A stretch of 60,000 bases of DNA. Source: Cryptomeria japonica. Lineage: Eukaryota > Streptophyta > Pinopsida > Cupressales > Cupressaceae. Location: NCBI RefSeq assembly GCF_030272615.1, contig NC_081409.1, positions 247,073,502-247,133,501 of the forward strand, read 5' to 3'. The notes under the pieces are model-generated. The model worked only from the letters and a program-made list of their open reading frames with translations, was not told the origin of the DNA and made no database searches. How positions within the stretch are numbered: position 1 is the first letter of the stretch; every line of letters starts with the position of its first letter. A program made the position numbers and the translations under genes. Positions 56,386-60,000 of the stretch are shown in pieces.

Positions 56386-58239
56386 TTGAGATCTATTGAA
56401 AAGACAAAGGTGTCCCTTGATTCCATGATTACTAAGTTGACTACTTATGAGCTAAACAGTTATGATGGCAGTGTTCAGAAGACTGGTTTAGCCTTTAAAG
56501 CATCTACTGCACTATCTAGAAAGGGTAAAGAAGTTAGTACCAGTTGTGAACCTAGACAAAGCAGAGATATGGATGATGAGGAAATCCTAATGGAATTTGA
56601 AGCCCTTCTGGCCAAGAGACTTCCTAAGGGAACTGGTAAATACAAAGGTAAGCTCCCTTTGAAATGCTTTTCTTGCAATAGGATTGGACATATTGTTGTT
56701 AACTATCCTAATGGTGATAATAAGGAAAAACCGCAGAGGTTCAAAAAGTTCAAAGGAGGAAATAGGAGAAACTGTCTTGTTGCAGTTGATGAAGGTGTCA
56801 TTGATGACGAATCAGAAGATGAAGAAAGTGAAGACATAGTATTTGTAGCTATCAAGGAAGATGTGTCAGACAAGAAGGCTCTTGTCTCCAACTTTGATAA
56901 CTCTAATGAATGGATTATTGACAGTGGTTGTTTTCACCACATGACTAGTGACCGGAGACAGTTTATGTCTCTGGAAGAATATGATGGAGGTGTAGTCCGA
57001 TTTGGTAATGATGCCCCTTGTATGGTAAAAGGAAGAGGGTCCATCTCTCTAAATGGAAAAAGCAGTGCTGATAATGTGTATTGGGTAGAAGGTCTCAGGC
57101 ATAACCTTCTGAGTGTAGCTCAGCCGAATGATAATGGACTCACTCTGGAATTCAAAGATAGAGTGTGGAAAATAAAAGGAAAGAGTGGTGAACTGATGGC
57201 CACCGGTATGCAGACCAAAGGTAACTTATTTTGGTTGAATGCAAATATTAGTCAATGTCTAATGGATAAGTATGATGACAGTTGGATATGGCATAGGAGA
57301 CTCTGCCATGTAAATTTTGATAACATTGTGAAGGCCCATAAGATCAAGGCAATTAGAGGATTTCCTGTGCTAAACAAAATGGAGAATCCTCTGTGTAGAG
57401 AATGTCAACTGGGGAAAATGTCTTCCTCAACCTTCAAAGGTAAACCTTTCATAGCAGATAATTTACTTGATCTTGTGCATACTAATTTGTGTGGTCCTAT
57501 GAAAACTAGGAGTGTTCAAGGAGATAGGTACTTTATGATTCTTACTGATGATTGCTCAAGAATGATGTGGGTCACATTCTTGAAAGACCTAGCAGAAAGG
57601 AACCACCAGACTGTAGTTGAAGCAGCTAGAATAATGCTAATTCAAGGAAAGGTTGCTCGCACTTTTTGGAGAGAAGCGATGAGCACTACAGTCTACACTA
57701 TGAATCGGGTACTCATCAAGAAAGGTAAGGATAAAACACCTTATGAGTATTGGACTGGTAAGACTCCTGTAGTAAGCTACTTTAAAGTGTTTGGTACCAA
57801 GTGTTATATCAAGAGGAGTGAACACCAGAGAAAGTTTGATGCAAAATGTGATGAGGGAATATTCATAGGATATTCCACCAAGAGCAAAGCACTCAAGTGT
57901 TTCAACAATAGGACTCAGAGAATTGTTGAAAGTATCAATGTCAGAGTTGATGAAACCTCTGAGAAACATGAGGAAACTGACAGTGAGCAAGTGGTAGATG
58001 AACAGGTTGTAACCTTCTGGGAACCGGTTGTAAAACAACCTAGTACCAGTAACAGTGATCCTACATTGGTAGACGCTGATGCTGATGAAGATGAGGATGA
58101 AGAAAAAAAGCAAGAGGAAACAACTAAGATCATTCCTAGGTATGTAAAGATGAATCATGATCCAAAGCAAATCATAGGAGATAAGGATGCAGGAATTGTT
58201 ACAAGAAGAAAGGTCAGAGAAAACTCTTGCATGATCTGA
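56386..58239 (+). pseudogene. Copia-C gag C-terminus, protease and integrase with core deletion
   Basis: 617 codons open. A zinc knuckle 'CFSCNRIGHIVVNY' (about residue 93) has Tyr in place of the last Cys. The protease has 'WIIDSGCFHHM' (about 176). The integrase HHCC finger is at about 304-345. In the integrase core, 'VHTNLCGPM' has Asn for the first catalytic Asp. 'RMMWVTFLKD' then joins directly to 'LAERNHQTVVEAARIML', so about 65 codons present in copia-A, including the second Asp and the Glu region, are missing in frame. The integrase C-terminal region 'KTPYEYWTGKTPVVSYFKVFG' follows. It ends at TGA 58,237 with a frameshift to RT. Confidence 0.85.
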
Positions 58240-59113
58240 ATTTGAGCCTAAAACATTTAAAGAGGCACATAAAGATGAAGAATGGATCAAGGCTATGGAA
58301 GAGGAACTTGACCAAATAGAAAAGAATGGTACATGGTCCTTGGTACCCAAACTTGAGCATAAAAATATTATTGGTACCAAATGGGTTTTTAGAAACAAGC
58401 TGAATGAAGATGGCACAGTGGTAAGAAACAAAGCCAGACTGGTGTGTAAGGGGTATGCTCAAGAAGAAGGAGAAGACTATGGAGAAACCTTTGCTCTAGT
58501 AGCTAGACTAGAAGGAGTTTGAATGCTTCTTGCATATGCAGCCTTCAAGGGATTCAAAGTGTATCAAATGGATGTAAAATCTGCATTCTTGAATGGAATA
58601 CTTGAAGAGGAGGTGTATATAGAGCAACCAGATGGATTTTCCCCATCAGAAGACAATGACATGGTGTGTAGGCTACATAAAGCCTTGTATGGATTGAAGA
58701 AGGAACCTAGAGCATGGTACAAATGTTTACACTCACATCTTGTAAAGAATGGATTTGAAAGAACAAGTGAAGATAGCAATATCTATCTAAAGTTAGAAGG
58801 AGATCAGATCCTGATATGTGAAGTGTTTGTTGATGACATAAGTTTTGGTGGAGATGACAAGATGAGTCATGCATTTGCAGATGAGATGAAGAAGGAAATT
58901 GAAATGTCACTAATTGGAGAGATTAAGTTCTTCATTGGACTACAGATTCAACAAATGAAAGATGGTATCTTTATCACTCCGTCCAAGTATGTCAAAGAGG
59001 TGTTGAAGACCTTTGGCATGGAAGACAGTAAACCAGTTGGTACACCGATGGTGACTGGTTGTAAGCTATCAAAAGAAGATGACTCAACATTGGTAAATGA
59101 GAAAGAATACTGA
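58240..59113 (+). pseudogene. Copia-C reverse transcriptase
   Basis: Frame continues at 58,295: 'GTKWVFRNKLNEDG', '[18 protein letters not shown]', TGA at 58,520 where Arg (CGA) is expected, then '[13 protein letters not shown]' (first catalytic Asp), '[11 protein letters not shown]', '[13 protein letters not shown]' (FVDD box), '[13 protein letters not shown]'. It ends with TGA at 59,111 where 'YRSMIG' is expected. The active-site residues remain, so it is broken mainly by two CGA-to-TGA changes and an upstream frameshift. Confidence 0.87.
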
Positions 59114-59779
59114 TCAATGATTGGTAAGTTGCACTATGTAGTACACAGTAGACCAGACATTACATATGCAGTGGGCATTACTGCACGTTTCTAGAAAAGT
59201 CCAAGAGAATCCCACTTGGTAGCAGTCAAGAGGATTCTTAGATATCTGAAGGGAACTATAGACTATGGATTGTGGTGTCCATATAGTAATGATTTCAACC
59301 TCAAAGTGTTTACAGATGCCGATTGGGCTGGTAATGTGGATGACTGGAAGAACACAACCGGTGGTGCATTCTTTCTTGGTGGTAGACTAGTTTCATGGAT
59401 GAGTAAGAAGTAGAGTTGTATCTCTCAGTCTACAATAGAAGCAAAATATGTAGCAGCATTTATGAACTGCACTCAGACAATTTGGATGAAGCATGTATTA
59501 AGTGGTTTCAAAGTCCTTGTATCTGAACCGGTAAGTATATTTTGTGACAACACAAGTGCAATTAATAATTCCAAGAATCCGGTTTTGCATGCTAGAACCA
59601 AGCACTTTGAGCTCAAGTATCATTTCTTGAGGGAGAAGGTTCATAACAAAGAGGTTGTATTAGAACATGTTTCTAGTAAGGAGCAGTTAGCAGACATATT
59701 CACCAAGCCTCTACCGAAGGCTACATTTACCTATTTAAGAGGTGAATTAGGGGTGCTGCCCCTTCAAGAGGTAAATTAA
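59114..59779 (+). pseudogene. Copia-C RT C-terminus and RNase H
   Basis: After TGA: 'MIGKLHYVVHSRPDI', TAG for Gln near 59,192, then 'RILRYLKGTIDYGL', 'VFTDADWAGNVDD' (catalytic Asp), 'VSWMSKK', TAG for Gln at about 59,411, then 'IEAKYVAAFMN' with Lys in place of the second residue of the usual AEAEY motif, 'IFCDNTSAINNSKN' (Asp) and 'QLADIFTKPLPK', ending at TAA 59,777. The same domain in copia-A keeps the intervening Gln codons. Confidence 0.87.
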
Positions 59780-60000
59780 CGGTGTGTGCTCCACATCAGT
59801 AAAGTATTGCATTGATAAATCTTTTTTAGGATTGATGTGTTGATGGATGCTACTCCTCAGGGGGAGCATCATAGTGGAACATAGTTGTTTGTACCTCCAC
59901 TTTGGCATTGTTGTCAAAGGGGGAGAAGATGTGAAGCGGAGAAGATATCTATAGTATTGGGGAGAAGATGTGAAATAGAGAGATATCTTTGTATATTTCC
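59780..60000 (+). other. Copia-C 3' untranslated region with purine blocks
   Basis: Contains AAAGGGGGAGAAGATGTGAA at 59,917-59,936 and a second GGGGAGAAGATGTGAAATAG at about 59,960, repeats of the same PPT-like block seen at 1931-2172 in copia-A. The LTR does not begin before the window ends. Confidence 0.7.

Larger units (their letters stand above)
54356..60000 (+). mobile_element. Copia-C: Ty1/copia retrotransposon, 3' LTR beyond the window
   Basis: 5' LTR 54,356-55,805, primer site, broken gag-pol 55,877-59,779 in Ty1/copia order (gag, protease, integrase, RT, RNase H), then a 3' untranslated region with purine blocks up to the window end. It is related to, but distinct from, copia-A: LTRs share the TGTTGGC start and the Met primer site, but the proteins clearly differ. 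Confidence 0.88.

Noticed and set aside
57637-58431. 264-codon frame on - opposite copia-C
   Set aside because: Antisense shadow of the integrase/RT coding region. Phe/Ser/Leu-rich, no domain.

Overview
The window looks like repeat-rich, gene-poor nuclear DNA of a seed plant. It is AT-rich and consists of LTR retrotransposons nested in or abutting one another, all with tRNA-Met-type primer sites where a primer site can be recognised. The very long noncoding elements, heavy C-to-T decay and low gene density fit a large genome such as a gymnosperm, but I cannot name a species. I see no intact host gene and no tRNA or rRNA gene. Divergences quoted here are rough counts by eye on short stretches.

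Layout, left to right. (1) 1-31,200 is a Ty3/gypsy element on the + strand (gypsy-A), split by an insertion. Its pieces are 1-428 and 22,513 to about 31,200. It carries a pol with the reverse transcriptase deleted, an archaic-type RNase H, a decayed integrase, a decayed antisense gene with a plant mobile domain (PMD), a polypurine tract and a 3' LTR. (2) Inside it is a Ty1/copia element on the - strand (copia-A, 429-22,507), flanked by the 5-bp target duplication ATTGA on both sides. (3) Inside copia-A's 5' LTR is a LARD-like large noncoding element (6,762-20,213) with two LTRs of about 4.2 kb, a 3.7-kb internal domain, and a second truncated internal domain after the second LTR. About 0.9 kb of copia-A flanks it on both sides as a duplication. 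The divergences (about 7% for copia-A LTRs, 3% for the duplicated flank, under 2% for LARD LTRs) give the relative order of events.

(4) 31,200-37,283 is a decayed second gypsy on the - strand (gypsy-B) with protease, RT (YVDD kept), RNase H and integrase remnants. (5) 37,364-44,741 is a gypsy-like element on the - strand that carries only gag/protease between direct terminal repeats (TR-GAG-like). (6) 44,742-46,862 is a permuted copia fragment (copia-B): 3' internal end, one LTR, 5' internal end. (7) 46,863-47,200 is an AT-rich foldback.

(8) 47,200-54,355 is the least explained region. It holds a decayed multi-exon gene on + with clear GT-AG introns, a tandem array of a unit of about 358 bp (50,084-52,500), and a second decayed, apparently spliced gene on -. 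The two genes point towards each other. I recognise neither product. (9) 54,356-60,000 is a third copia element on + (copia-C). Its 5' LTR and broken polyprotein are inside the window, and its 3' LTR lies beyond it.

A theme across regions is that most nonsense codons sit where a Gln (CAG/CAA) or Arg (CGA) codon is expected. This fits C-to-T decay at methylated CHG and CG sites.
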